A stretch of 64,000 nt of DNA from Candidatus Paraprochloron terpiosi LD05 (GTDB lineage Bacteria > Cyanobacteriota > Cyanobacteriia > Cyanobacteriales > Prochloraceae): contig CP073341.1 in NCBI GenBank assembly GCA_018141785.1, positions 943,118-1,007,117 of the forward strand, given 5' to 3'. Each line of letters opens with the position of its first letter. Positions within the stretch are counted from its first letter, which is position 1. The notes beneath the pieces were generated by a model. That model was not told where the DNA came from and made no database searches. It worked only from the letters and a program-made list of their open reading frames with translations. The position numbers and the translations under genes were made by a program. Shown one piece after another: positions 17,354 through 25,929 of this stretch.

Positions 17354-17959
17354 TCAAAATACTTGTTTAACTGGTTCCGCAAGCACTCTTGCTACCGTCT
17401 CTTTACTCTTCTTATCGCTCAACATCCATTTATGAACCAAAACCGGTAGCTTAACCTCCTTTCCCACAGACATGCGGGAACTAGAAGGGGGAATAATCAT
17501 TAAATCCCATGGGGTCCACATAACAGTAAAGTTAATCCTAGACAGCAGTTTTGCTTCATCTCCATTTAAATCTTGCAGCAACTCACTGTTGGGACGCATT
17601 TGAACCACTCCCGGAAATGGTAAAGTGTAAGCCATTAAAGTACCGTGGTTCGGTGCAGAAATGCTGATGTAGCGTTCTACCCGCTTTATACCCCCCAACC
17701 GCTGCAAGTAGTAGCGGGTAACTATTCCCCCCATGCTAAAGCCAATCAAATCTATAGATTGTTCCGTTTCAAAGGTCTTGGCAATATAATCTGCTACCCG
17801 ATGAGCTAATTCCTCTAAACCGACAGTGCCGAAATTGGGGACGAGATTCAAACTATGTACCTCCCAACCTCTCTCTGTCAGATACCCTGACATGTGCTCA
17901 AAAACAGCGGTGGTATCGAAAATACCGTGAATCAGCAACACGGGATTGGGTTTGCTCAT
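17354..17959 (-). CDS. Alpha/beta-hydrolase, lipase-like
   Basis: Protein of 201 residues with the esterase/lipase layout: PVLLIHGIFDTTAVF (oxyanion-hole HG), then GFSMGGIVTRYYLQRLGG with the nucleophile Ser in G-x-S-x-G, then SAPNHGTLMAY. The catalytic His is probably in VLVHKWMLSD near the C-terminus. No signal peptide is seen, so it is likely cytoplasmic or membrane-associated. Substrate unknown, perhaps acylglycerols or galactolipids. It is a single-gene unit, convergent with the Uma2 gene at 16.7 kb. Confidence 0.85.
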   Translation of the reverse strand: MSKPNPVLLIHGIFDTTAVFEHMSGYLTERGWEVHSLNLVPNFGTVGLEELAHRVADYIAKTFETEQSIDLIGFSMGGIVTRYYLQRLGGIKRVERYISISAPNHGTLMAYTLPFPGVVQMRPNSELLQDLNGDEAKLLSRINFTVMWTPWDLMIIPPSSSRMSVGKEVKLPVLVHKWMLSDKKSKETVARVLAEPVKQVF

Positions 17960-18143
17960 CTTGATCCAGATTTAGGAGAGTTCTGTCAACTTATATTAAC
18001 GAATTTGCGATCCCACCCACCGCCTCATGGATGATGTCTCTGGGTGTTTTGACTATTTTATTAAGTTTTGTAACAAAAAGTTGCCAAATGTTGAACTCTC
18101 CGATTACATTAAGATAAGTAAACATTTTGTAACTTTCCTTTAC

Positions 18144-18200
18144 ACCATCTTGTTGGTGAAGAGACGGCATCTTCCCCCGGCATTAATCGATGGCGAGGAG
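18144..18200. repeat. Hairpins with degenerate CCCCCGGCAT palindrome
   Basis: CACCA/TGGTG stem-loop (18144-18159), GAAGA/TCTTC (18158-18174) and CCCCCGGCATTAATCGATGG (from 18174) with a degraded right arm. Third copy of the element seen at 8387 and 15643, upstream of the 148-aa protein gene. Confidence 0.45.
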
Positions 18201-18286
18201 AGATTAGTCCTCTTTCTTGTTTAAGAAAGAACAACAAATCGCTCTATTTTCGGTAGCAATTATGACAATTAATGGAGGAATGAGCA

Positions 18287-18733
18287 ATGCTCAATTTATT
18301 CGGTGGTAAGAAAAAGAATGGCTACTACCTAGAATTAGACGAAAGCCAAAGCAGTGAGCCGGAAGCTGCTCCGGTTGCTGAGACTGTAGTAGCACCAGTG
18401 AAAGAAGAAAAACCAGCAACCGTTACGATAGCACCAGTATCTGCCCAAGAGCCAAAACCAGAACCAGTTGCAGCTAAATCCGGAAAAAAAGGCAAGGCTA
18501 AAAAATCAGTTCAAGCTACTTCTGTCAAGTCTGTAGCAATTCAGTGGGAACCTCCAGAATGGGTGAAAGCTATCAAAAATTATAGCGATAATAGCCAAGT
18601 TAAAGAAGAGCTATCAGAAGGGTTGTTTGCGAGCAAATATTTAATGCCAACTCCTATTAATTCCCGGCGAGTTCCCGGTCCAAGTATGAATAAGTTTCGG
18701 GATATGGCCCGCAAGACAGGGGGAAGAGGGTAA
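18287..18733 (+). CDS. Conserved cyanobacterial protein with disordered centre, 148 aa
   Basis: The N-terminus MLNLFGGKKKNGYYLELDE and C-terminus SKYLMPTPINSRRVPGPS look conserved. They are joined by a low-complexity linker rich in Pro, Ala, Glu and Lys (about residues 20-85) and a short WEPPEWVKAIKNYS segment. No enzymatic motif. A GGAGG ribosome site lies nine bases before the ATG. Function unknown; the basic C-terminal FRDMARK motif might bind nucleic acid or a protein partner. Confidence 0.7.
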   Translation: MLNLFGGKKKNGYYLELDESQSSEPEAAPVAETVVAPVKEEKPATVTIAPVSAQEPKPEPVAAKSGKKGKAKKSVQATSVKSVAIQWEPPEWVKAIKNYSDNSQVKEELSEGLFASKYLMPTPINSRRVPGPSMNKFRDMARKTGGRG

Positions 18734-18753
18734 GTAAGATAACCCTATTGGTT

Positions 18754-19332
18754 TCAACTAAAAATAACTTCCAAGTCGAGAACAAAACCTGGTAAGATAT
18801 CCTCACCGGATAAACTGCCAGGATTATCTAACACTTCCTTTTCCCTTCCGGGGCGATAAACTTCTACCTGACCTTGTGGCGGATTAATCAACCAACCTAG
18901 CTTGACACCATTTTCTCGATATTCCTGCATTTTCTCCTGTGTCTCTTTTAAGTTGTCACTGGGGGACATCAACTCTAGAACAAAATCTGGGGCGATGGGA
19001 GGAAATTTTTCGCGAATGGCTGGAGTTAATTCATCCCATCTTGCTTGTTTAACCCAAGAAACATCTGGAGAGCGATTTGCACCATTAGGAAGTCGGAAAC
19101 AGGTAGAGGAATCAAATACTTTGCCTAGCTTATTTTGCCGATTCCACAGCCAGAATTGTCCAGTTAAATCTGCATTGTGATTACCGGTTTCTCCTCCTGT
19201 AGGGGACATGATGATTATTGCTCCTTGATGATTACTTTCCAATTTGAGATCTGGATTTTGCCGACAAAGTTGGTAAAACTTGTCTTCGTCAAACTGGAAA
19301 ATAGGCTTTAGTTTGATAGTATAAGTGTTCAT
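18754..19332 (-). CDS. Uma2-family endonuclease-fold protein
   Basis: 192 residues from ATG 19330-19332 (MNTYTIKLKPIFQ). The start is supported by alignment with the paralogue at 28.6 kb, which begins MNTYTLKLEPLFQ; a GTG four codons upstream is possible. Core motifs: AIIIMSPTGGETG, RSPDVSWVKQARWDELT (PD), PDFVLELMSPSDNLKETQEK (E-x-M-S-P, Lys) and LGWLINPPQGQVEVYRPG. It is convergent with the 148-aa protein gene. Confidence 0.88.
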   Translation of the reverse strand: MNTYTIKLKPIFQFDEDKFYQLCRQNPDLKLESNHQGAIIIMSPTGGETGNHNADLTGQFWLWNRQNKLGKVFDSSTCFRLPNGANRSPDVSWVKQARWDELTPAIREKFPPIAPDFVLELMSPSDNLKETQEKMQEYRENGVKLGWLINPPQGQVEVYRPGREKEVLDNPGSLSGEDILPGFVLDLEVIFS

Positions 19333-19419
19333 TTGATTTGACACTAAGTTTTGACAATGGCGCTAATTTACATTTTACCTATTATGTTAATATAGCTGAT
19401 AAATTTTGGAGGCGCTCCT

Positions 19420-19653
19420 ATGAATGTACAACTAGTTTCCTCTCTTGTAGAAGTGATTTCAAAGCTTTCCCCTGAAGAGCAAGTACTTTTTCAAGAGAAG
19501 CTGAGCCGTAAGCATCTCAGTTTTAACAACAGGAAGACTTTAACCTCACAAGAAAGATTGCTACTTTGGCAAGAGTGGATGGACATGGCACCCAAAAGCT
19601 ATGCCAATCTTTCTGATGAAGCCATGAGTAGGGAACATATTTATCATAATTAG
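19420..19653 (+). CDS. Putative antitoxin of a VapBC-type module
   Basis: 77-residue helical protein with a GGAGG ribosome site before the ATG and only two bases between its stop and the PIN-domain gene. The arrangement and size fit the antitoxin of a VapBC pair. The sequence (LVEVISKLSPEEQVLFQEKL, later LLWQEWMDMAPKSYANLSDE) resembles cyanobacterial VapB-like proteins lacking an obvious DNA-binding fold. Its toxin partner is truncated, so it may now be an orphan. Confidence 0.65.
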   Translation: MNVQLVSSLVEVISKLSPEEQVLFQEKLSRKHLSFNNRKTLTSQERLLLWQEWMDMAPKSYANLSDEAMSREHIYHN

Positions 19654-19655
19654 GT

Positions 19656-19985
19656 ATGAATAAATATTTATTAGATACCAATATCCTCTTACGCTCAAGA
19701 GATCTAGCATCACCTAATCACCGTCTCGTTGACTATGCAATCAAGCAACTAATCTCTAACGGTCATCAATGTTTTATAACCTCTCAAGTCCTCATTGAGT
19801 TTTGGGTTGTAGCAACTCGTCTCGTGAACACTAACGGATTAGGATGGACTATAAAAGAAACCGAAAGAGCATTGCAAATGCTGCAATACCAGTTTGCCTG
19901 GATTGAAGAAACACCTGATATATTCCCCCGGTGGTTGAATCTGGTGACGCCTTCTCTACTTCTGGCTGTCGCGAATCCAGGTTAA
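19656..19985 (+). pseudogene. VapC-type PIN toxin, 3' truncated
   Basis: The frame starts MNKYLLDTNILLRSRDLASPN, with the first PIN Asp in LDTNI (D7), and has the conserved Glu in SQVLIEFWVVATRL. After WLNLV (about codon 97) the homology stops. The last dozen codons are antisense to an HdrB fragment. The second half of the PIN active site (H-D-A-R and later Asp) is therefore missing, so the toxin is almost certainly inactive. The join near 19946 marks a deletion or recombination. Confidence 0.75.
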
Positions 19986-20197
19986 GATGGCAAAGAGGAC
20001 AAGGAGTTACTAGACAATCAGCCCCGGCTGCGCTCGCGAAGCGGAGCTGTGCTCTCGCATCTTCTATCCGCGCCCCTGCCATTTTAATCAATACCCAGTG
20101 CTTCAGTTAACGCAGCAGTAGATAAATAAAGCTGGCGACAAGCTCCTTGAGCGACACAGCCGGGTAAATAAGCATAGCGAAGGGTTCGGTGGGTCAT
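19930..20197 (-). pseudogene. Heterodisulfide reductase subunit B (HdrB)-like remnant
   Basis: Reading back from ATG 20195-20197: 37 codons (YAYLPGCVAQGACRQLYLST) match the N-terminal CCG-domain start of cyanobacterial HdrB-like proteins, then TAA. In another frame from about 20091 come MIKMAGARIEDARAQ and GADCLVTPCPLCHLNLDSRQ, the C-terminal cysteine-rich segment. Roughly 200 central residues are deleted. An extra piece from a CTTCGCGAGC repeat lies between ARAQ and GADC. The far C-terminus is replaced by vapC sequence. Confidence 0.75.
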
Positions 20198-20332
20198 GGA
20201 AACTACCATTATTGATTTTGATTATATGGTACTCTGATTAATTGTCTCGTTAGTTACCCTTTCTGATATTATAGGAATGCTGCTCATTAAGGGGGAGCAG
20301 ATTGCGCGGTTTCCAATTGGGAGTAATTTTAG

Positions 20333-20581
20333 ATGAACCAAGAAATTTTTGAAAGAGTCCAAGAAATCGTCGTCGAACAACTAGACGTCGAAGAAGAGAA
20401 AGTAACTCCGCAAGCTCACTTTCAGAATGATCTAGGGGCTGATTCCCTGGATACGGTAGAACTGGTAATGGCTTTAGAAGAGGAATTCGATGTTGAGATA
20501 CCGGATGAGGCAGCGGAAAAAATTGCCACGGTTGAAGCAGCAGTAGAATACATCGACGAGAAGTTAAAAGCTGCTGCTTAG
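20333..20581 (+). CDS. acpP: Acyl carrier protein
   Basis: Carrier of acyl chains in fatty acid synthesis. 82 residues, acidic, four-helix pattern with the phosphopantetheine site [13 protein letters not shown], Ser at residue 38. Length is standard. It is followed 64 bases later by fabF, the usual cyanobacterial order. A 135-base spacer upstream of the ATG carries its promoter; TATTAT near 20267 is a plausible -10 element. Confidence 0.97.
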   Translation: MNQEIFERVQEIVVEQLDVEEEKVTPQAHFQNDLGADSLDTVELVMALEEEFDVEIPDEAAEKIATVEAAVEYIDEKLKAAA

Positions 20582-20645
20582 ATTTTCCGTCGCTAAACGT
20601 TTATTTGCTATTTGGGGGCGTAATAGCCGCTTATATACGAGGATA

Positions 20646-21899
20646 ATGGTTTCTTTGCTTTCTAAACGAGTGGTGGTAACGGGTCTCGGCGCGATTACCC
20701 CCATAGGAAATACCCTCACTGAATATTGGGAAGGCTTGTTAGGCGGACGTAATGGCATTGGTCCCATTACTTTGTTCGACGCATCCCAACATGCTTGTCG
20801 CTTTGCTGGGGAGGTGAAAGGGTTCGACCCCCATGACTATCTGCCACGGAAAGATGCAAAACGGATGGCTCGCTTTGCTCAGTTAGCTGTAGCAGCTAGT
20901 AAACAAGCAATTGCTGATGCTCAGTTTGAGATTGACGACCTAAATGCAGAACGAGTGGGGGTAATTCTAGGCACTGGTGTGGGGGGACTCAAAGTGATGG
21001 AAGACCAGAATGAGGTTTTGCTCACTCGTGGTCCCAGTAGGTGCAGTCCATTCACAGTCCCCATGATGATTGCCAATATGGCAGCAGGACTGACTGCAAT
21101 TCACACGGGAGCTAAGGGACCCAATAATTGTACTGTGACCGCCTGTGCTGCTGGCTCCAATGCCATTGGTGATGCTTTTCGCTTGATTCAGCAGGGCTAT
21201 GCTCAAGCAATGGTTTGTGGTGGGACCGAATCTCCCATTACTCCCTTATCCGTAGCAGGTTTTGCTTCCGCTAAGGCACTTTCCACCCGCAATGAAGACC
21301 CTACTACTGCCAGTCGCCCATTTGACCGGGATCGGGATGGTTTTGTTATGGGGGAAGGAGCGGGAATTTTGTTACTTGAAGAACTAGAATCTGCTCTCAA
21401 GCGAGGAGTTAATATTTATGGAGAATTAATTGGTTATGGTATGACTTGCGATGCCTACCACATGACTAAACCAGTACCGTCCGGTATGGGGGCCATGAGA
21501 GCCATAGAGCTGGCTTTGCAGGATGGGGGGTTGGAACCAGATATGGTGAGTTATATCAATGCCCACGGCACCAGCACCCCTGCCAATGACCCTACAGAAA
21601 CTCAGGCCATAAAAAAAGCTTTGGGGGATAGTGCGTATCAAGTGGCTGTAAGTTCCACTAAGTCCATGACTGGACACCTTCTCGGCGGCTCCGGGGGCAT
21701 TGAAGCAGTGGCAACAGTAATGGCGATCGCCCAGGATCGCGTTCCTCCCACAATTAATTTAACCAATCCGGATCCTGATTGCGATTTAGATTACGTGCCC
21801 AATCAAAGTCGCCCCCTCAAGGTAGAAGTAGCCCTCTCTAATTCTTTCGGATTTGGGGGTCACAATGTGACTTTAGCATTTAGAAAATACTCTCCATAA
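20646..21899 (+). CDS. fabF: 3-oxoacyl-[acyl-carrier-protein] synthase II (KAS II)
   Basis: Elongating condensing enzyme of type II fatty acid synthesis. 417 residues of thiolase fold with the Cys-His-His triad visible: nucleophile in TVTACAAGSNAIGD, first His in INAHGTSTPANDPTE and second His in KSMTGHLLGGSGG, followed by the gate motif NSFGFGGHNVTLAF. Length is normal. It lies downstream of acpP and upstream of tkt on the same strand. Confidence 0.97.
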   Translation: MVSLLSKRVVVTGLGAITPIGNTLTEYWEGLLGGRNGIGPITLFDASQHACRFAGEVKGFDPHDYLPRKDAKRMARFAQLAVAASKQAIADAQFEIDDLNAERVGVILGTGVGGLKVMEDQNEVLLTRGPSRCSPFTVPMMIANMAAGLTAIHTGAKGPNNCTVTACAAGSNAIGDAFRLIQQGYAQAMVCGGTESPITPLSVAGFASAKALSTRNEDPTTASRPFDRDRDGFVMGEGAGILLLEELESALKRGVNIYGELIGYGMTCDAYHMTKPVPSGMGAMRAIELALQDGGLEPDMVSYINAHGTSTPANDPTETQAIKKALGDSAYQVAVSSTKSMTGHLLGGSGGIEAVATVMAIAQDRVPPTINLTNPDPDCDLDYVPNQSRPLKVEVALSNSFGFGGHNVTLAFRKYSP

Positions 21900-22012
21900 A
21901 CTGATTGGGGGATTGGGTGATAGGGTGATAGGGGGATTGTTTTACAGAACTTCTCCTCATCTCCCCATAATGGTTCATTGATAAAGTATTAACACACACT
22001 TACTAAAAAAAT

Positions 22013-24019
22013 ATGGTTGTAGCCACCCAGTCACTCGAAGAACTTTGCATTAATTCCATTCGTTTTCTAGCAATTGATGCTGTGGAAAAAGCCAATTCAG
22101 GTCATCCAGGGCTGCCCATGGGAGCAGCTCCTATGGCTTTTGTCCTTTGGGATCGCTTTATGCGGTACAACCCGAAAAATCCCAATTGGTTTAACCGCGA
22201 TCGCTTTGTCCTATCCGCAGGTCACGGCTGTATGTTACAGTACGCCTTGCTCCATTTGACTGGCTACGACTCGGTAACAATTGAGGATATTAAACAGTTC
22301 CGTCAGTGGGAGTCCAAAACCCCAGGTCATCCGGAAAACTTTGTCACACCAGGGGTTGAAGTCACCACCGGTCCTTTGGGACAAGGTATTGCTAATGCCG
22401 TGGGTTTGGCAATGGCAGAAGCACATTTGGCTGCCAAGTTTAACAAACCAGACTGCAAACTGGTAGATCACTACACCTACGTCATCCTCGGCGATGGCTG
22501 TAATATGGAAGGGGTATCCAGTGAAGCTTGTTCTCTGGGAGGACACCTGGGATTAGGGAAATTGATTGCTTTTTACGACGATAATCATATTTCCATTGAC
22601 GGTTCTACGAAGATATCCTTTACTGAAGATGTAGGTAAGCGCTTTGAAGCTTACGGTTGGCACGTTCAGCATGTGGAAAACGGCAATGAAGATTTAGAAG
22701 GTATTGCCAAAGCCATTGAAGCAGCCAAAGCAGTCACGGATAAACCTTCTCTGATTAAGGTAACCACTACTATCGGTTTTGGTTCTCCCAATAAAGCTAA
22801 TAGCCATGACGTTCACGGTGCAGCTCTTGGTGGGGATGAAGTGAAGGCTACCAGGGATAATCTGGGTTGGGAATATGCCCCCTTTGAGGTTCCAGTAGAT
22901 GCTCTAAAGCATTTTCGCAAGGCAGTAGACAGGGGTGCAAGCTACGAAGCAGAGTGGAATCAGCTTTTTGCTCAGTACAAAACCAAGTACCCTGAAGATG
23001 GTGCTCTCTTAGAGCGGATGTTGAGTGGCAAACTGCCCGAAGGCTGGGATTCTTGCTTGCCCATTTATACCACCGAATCCAAAAAGGATGCTACTCGGAA
23101 TCAGTCGGGAGCAACCTTGAACGCTATCGCCGCAGCATTACCAGAATTAATTGGGGGTTCCGCTGACTTAGCTCCCTCCAACAAAACCCTGCTCAAATGC
23201 TGTGGGGATTTCCAGCGGGGTAGCTACGAAAATCGCAACCTCCGCTTCGGGGTGCGGGAACACGGTATGGGAGCAATTTGTAACGGTATTGCCCTCCATA
23301 ATTCCGGTTTAATTCCCTATGGGGCTACTTTCCTGGTATTTACCGACTACATGCGGGGTGCTATTCGCCTTTCAGCCCTCTCTCAAGCCAAGGTTATTTG
23401 GGTCATGACCCACGATTCTGTAGCTCTGGGAGAAGATGGTCCTACCCACCAACCCGTCGAGCATATCCCTACTTTACGGGCTATTCCCAACTTAGTAGTG
23501 ATTCGTCCTGCTGATGGAAATGAGACTTCTGGAGCATATAAGGCAGCTATTGAGTTGGAGAAAACTCCTAGTCTTTTAGCATTATCTCGTCAGGGTTTAC
23601 CTAATTTAGCTGGTAGTAGTATTGAAGGAACCACCAAGGGAGCTTATATCCTGAGCGATAGTGAAGGAACCCCGGAACTAATTCTCATTGGGACTGGGAG
23701 CGAAACCCAACTTTGTGTTGCAGCTGGGGAACAGTTGCGCAGTGAAGGGAAGAAGGTTCGGGTTGTTTCTATGCCTAGCTGGGAGTTATTCGAGATGCAG
23801 GATGAGGCTTATCAGGAGTCTGTGTTACCAAAAGGGGTTACCAAGCGGCTCGTTGTGGAAGCTGGTAGTAGCTTTGGCTGGTATCGCTATGTGGGTAGCG
23901 AAGGGGCGACTATTAGTATCGATCGCTTTGGTGTCTCCTCTCCTGGGGGTCTTGCTTTGGAGAAGTTTGGTTACACGGTAGATAACGTTTTAGCTAAGGC
24001 TAAAGAGTTATTGGGATAA
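22013..24019 (+). CDS. tkt: Transketolase
   Basis: Thiamine-diphosphate enzyme of the Calvin cycle and pentose phosphate pathway. 668 residues: N-terminal ThDP-binding domain with the motif [16 protein letters not shown], the substrate His in [11 protein letters not shown], a middle domain with [15 protein letters not shown] (catalytic Glu) and [10 protein letters not shown] in the C-terminal domain. Length matches cyanobacterial TktA. The acpP-fabF-tkt order recurs in several cyanobacteria. A 113-base spacer with GATAGGGTGATAGGG repeats precedes it. Confidence 0.97.
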   Translation: MVVATQSLEELCINSIRFLAIDAVEKANSGHPGLPMGAAPMAFVLWDRFMRYNPKNPNWFNRDRFVLSAGHGCMLQYALLHLTGYDSVTIEDIKQFRQWESKTPGHPENFVTPGVEVTTGPLGQGIANAVGLAMAEAHLAAKFNKPDCKLVDHYTYVILGDGCNMEGVSSEACSLGGHLGLGKLIAFYDDNHISIDGSTKISFTEDVGKRFEAYGWHVQHVENGNEDLEGIAKAIEAAKAVTDKPSLIKVTTTIGFGSPNKANSHDVHGAALGGDEVKATRDNLGWEYAPFEVPVDALKHFRKAVDRGASYEAEWNQLFAQYKTKYPEDGALLERMLSGKLPEGWDSCLPIYTTESKKDATRNQSGATLNAIAAALPELIGGSADLAPSNKTLLKCCGDFQRGSYENRNLRFGVREHGMGAICNGIALHNSGLIPYGATFLVFTDYMRGAIRLSALSQAKVIWVMTHDSVALGEDGPTHQPVEHIPTLRAIPNLVVIRPADGNETSGAYKAAIELEKTPSLLALSRQGLPNLAGSSIEGTTKGAYILSDSEGTPELILIGTGSETQLCVAAGEQLRSEGKKVRVVSMPSWELFEMQDEAYQESVLPKGVTKRLVVEAGSSFGWYRYVGSEGATISIDRFGVSSPGGLALEKFGYTVDNVLAKAKELLG

Positions 24020-24025
24020 TTTTTC

Positions 24026-24055
24026 ATGGGTGGGGTATTCTTGCCCCCCATGGGG
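24026..24055 (+). terminator. Possible terminator hairpin after tkt
   Basis: ATGGGTGGGG pairs with CCCCCCAT across an 8-base loop, seven bases after the tkt stop. No U-run follows, so confidence is low. Confidence 0.35.
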
Positions 24056-24063
24056 ATATTAAG

Positions 24064-24113
24064 GAAGAATGAACCGCAGAGGCGCAGAGGGCGCAGAGAG
24101 AAGAAAGAGAGAG
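24064..24113. repeat. 50-nt direct repeat, left copy (CGCAGAGG family)
   Basis: Fifty bases starting GAAGAATGAACCGCAGAGGC and ending AAGAAAGAGAGAG are identical to 28525-28574. The first 20 or so bases also occur at 25184-25205. The two full copies bracket the methyltransferase remnant, both thioesterases and the TIR genes. Confidence 0.85.
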
Positions 24114-24248
24114 TAATACTTTGCGCCTTTGCGTCGAGGTGGGTTCTGGTTTCTCCTCAGCAGTCATGCTTGATACTATTGAAAGATTTTTTCCCATCCT
24201 CCAGAGATTACTTTTATTGAACCTTATCCAGACAGACTCTTTAGTTTA

Positions 24249-24767
24249 ATGAAAAACGAAGATCAAGATAAAGTCAGAATCTTTGATATGAAAGTGCAAA
24301 ATGTTCCATCTGAAGTTTTTCATTCTTTAGAGTCTGGGGACTTGTTATTTATCGATTCCAGTCATGTTATGAAATGTGGCAATGACTTGCAGGTATTATT
24401 CTTTAACATCTTGCCATTTCTACCCCCAGGTATTTTTGTTCATTTTCACGATATTTTCTATCCATTTGAATATCCCGCAGAATGGCTAAAAATGGGAAGA
24501 TACTGGAACGAGAGTTATTTCCTGCGTGCATTTCTCTCTTACAATAGCCAATGGACTATCTATTTTTGGAATCCTTATGTTTCATTTGTATATAATGACT
24601 TCATAAAAAAGGAAATGCCCCTATGTCTTAGAGATGCAGGAGCAAGCTTATACATTCAAAGAGCCTTTTTTAAAAAATTAAGTCAATTTCAAGATACTGC
24701 TCCAAGTGCTCAAATTAATATAGTATTGAATTGTCTTGAACAAGAAACAAACAACCAATTGGTTTGA
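24249..24767 (+). pseudogene. SAM-dependent methyltransferase, N-terminal half missing
   Basis: The frame covers the C-terminal half of a class I methyltransferase of the Methyltransf_24 type: DLLFIDSSHVMKCGNDLQVL, FLPPGIFVHFHDIFYPFEYP and WNESYFLRAFLSYNSQW. Homology already begins upstream of the first ATG (ITFIEPYPDRLFSL, from about 24207), where a TGA closes the frame. The SAM-binding glycine-rich motif I is absent, so the protein cannot bind SAM normally. Its 3' end overlaps the next gene, where the sequence enters the duplicated thioesterase block. Confidence 0.7.
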
Positions 24768-25191
24768 ATACCCAATCAAAGCCCAACCCCATCATACCGA
24801 CTATGCTGGTGTAGTTTGGCACGGAAATTATCTTACTTGGTTGGAAGAAGCACGAGTAGAGCATTTGCGCACATTCGGCTTAGATTTCCACAATTTAGTA
24901 GCTCTCGGTTGTGACTTACCTGTGGTAGAATTATTTCTACGGTACCACAAACCCATTTCTCTCGGTATGTCAGCCTTGCTCAAAACCCGGTTAGCAAATA
25001 TAGAGAAAGTGCGCCTGAATTGGGATTATCGGTTAGAATCATTAGATGGAAATGAACTCTATCTCACAGCTCAAGTCACTCTTGTACCCATTGACAGGGA
25101 AAAAGGCAAGATTATGCGCCGTTTACCGAGCTTGTTAAAAAACGTACTGGATAAATTGATTTTGTCTGATGAGGATATTAAAGAAGAATGA
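24736..25191 (+). CDS. 4HBT hotdog thioesterase, copy 1 (TTG start at duplication joint)
   Basis: Hotdog-fold acyl-CoA thioesterase of 151 residues; relatives include the DHNA-CoA thioesterase of phylloquinone synthesis, but the substrate is not certain. The active-site segment PHHTDYAGVVWHGNYLTWLEEAR carries the catalytic Asp at about residue 20. Homology with copy 2 (28072) begins exactly at the start codon, which here is TTG instead of ATG, because the preceding bases belong to the methyltransferase remnant. It has therefore lost its own leader and may be poorly expressed. Confidence 0.8.
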   Translation: MNKKQTTNWFEYPIKAQPHHTDYAGVVWHGNYLTWLEEARVEHLRTFGLDFHNLVALGCDLPVVELFLRYHKPISLGMSALLKTRLANIEKVRLNWDYRLESLDGNELYLTAQVTLVPIDREKGKIMRRLPSLLKNVLDKLILSDEDIKEE

Positions 25192-25326
25192 ACCGCAGAG
25201 GCGCACGATACGAGAGAAGTAGTTCGTAGGGTGGGCAATTGGGACAACGTTTGGTACCCTTTATGAAGAGTAAATTGCTGATTGCCTACCCTACCCTCAA
25301 AGTTGAGAATTTACTATTAAACTCAA

Positions 25327-25824
25327 CTATGTTGATTTTTGTTTAGAGGAATTTCTTTTTCTTAGTGGTTTACTTAGATCTGGATCACCATTTTTTGCAG
25401 CGTCGAATGCTTTCTCAATAGCATTTGCTAAAGTTCTATAATCCCTCGGCCAGTCAATAATTAAACCCATATTAGGAATGTTATCCAATAACCTCTTTGG
25501 AATCCAATGAGTTTTATTGGGAATTTTCACCCCTAATAGTCCGTTTCTCCCGTTTCCATCGGATTTTCTAAGACTATGATAAATTTCCCAATCAACCCAT
25601 TTTCTGCCACCTGTTTCTTTCCCGATAAGCACCACTGTTACAGAGCTATCCTTGATAAGTAACTTTAATCTTTCTTTTATAGTTGACGCAGCCAATTCAC
25701 CGATATCTTCTCGGATTGACTTATCAATAAAAACATCACGTTTATCAACAAATATTTCTCTAAAGTCATCTGCTGCTGGCTGATCTAATCTGTGTGAGTA
25801 ACTGACGAATACCTTTCTTGCCAT
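25327..25824 (-). CDS. TIR-like (ThsB-type, DUF1863) protein
   Basis: Single-domain protein of 165 residues. It opens with KVFVSYSHRLD (strand A and the BB region), continues SVTVVLIGKETGGRKWVDWE with Glu80 in the position of the TIR NADase catalytic Glu, and ends in a basic disordered tail (KPLRKRNSSKQKST). In Thoeris defence the ThsB TIR senses phage and makes a cyclic ADP-ribose signal. That role is inferred from family and from the divergent SLOG-containing gene 105 bases away. Its stop is about 136 bases beyond the stop of thioesterase copy 1. Confidence 0.8.
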   Translation of the reverse strand: MARKVFVSYSHRLDQPAADDFREIFVDKRDVFIDKSIREDIGELAASTIKERLKLLIKDSSVTVVLIGKETGGRKWVDWEIYHSLRKSDGNGRNGLLGVKIPNKTHWIPKRLLDNIPNMGLIIDWPRDYRTLANAIEKAFDAAKNGDPDLSKPLRKRNSSKQKST

Positions 25825-25929
25825 AAAATCTTGTTAAATTAACTGTTACTTGGTTTAATACTAGCACAAATTTCGGCGATTGAGAGTTAATATGATAAAA
25901 GAGTTTTATTGCGGCTCCAACTTAACCCC

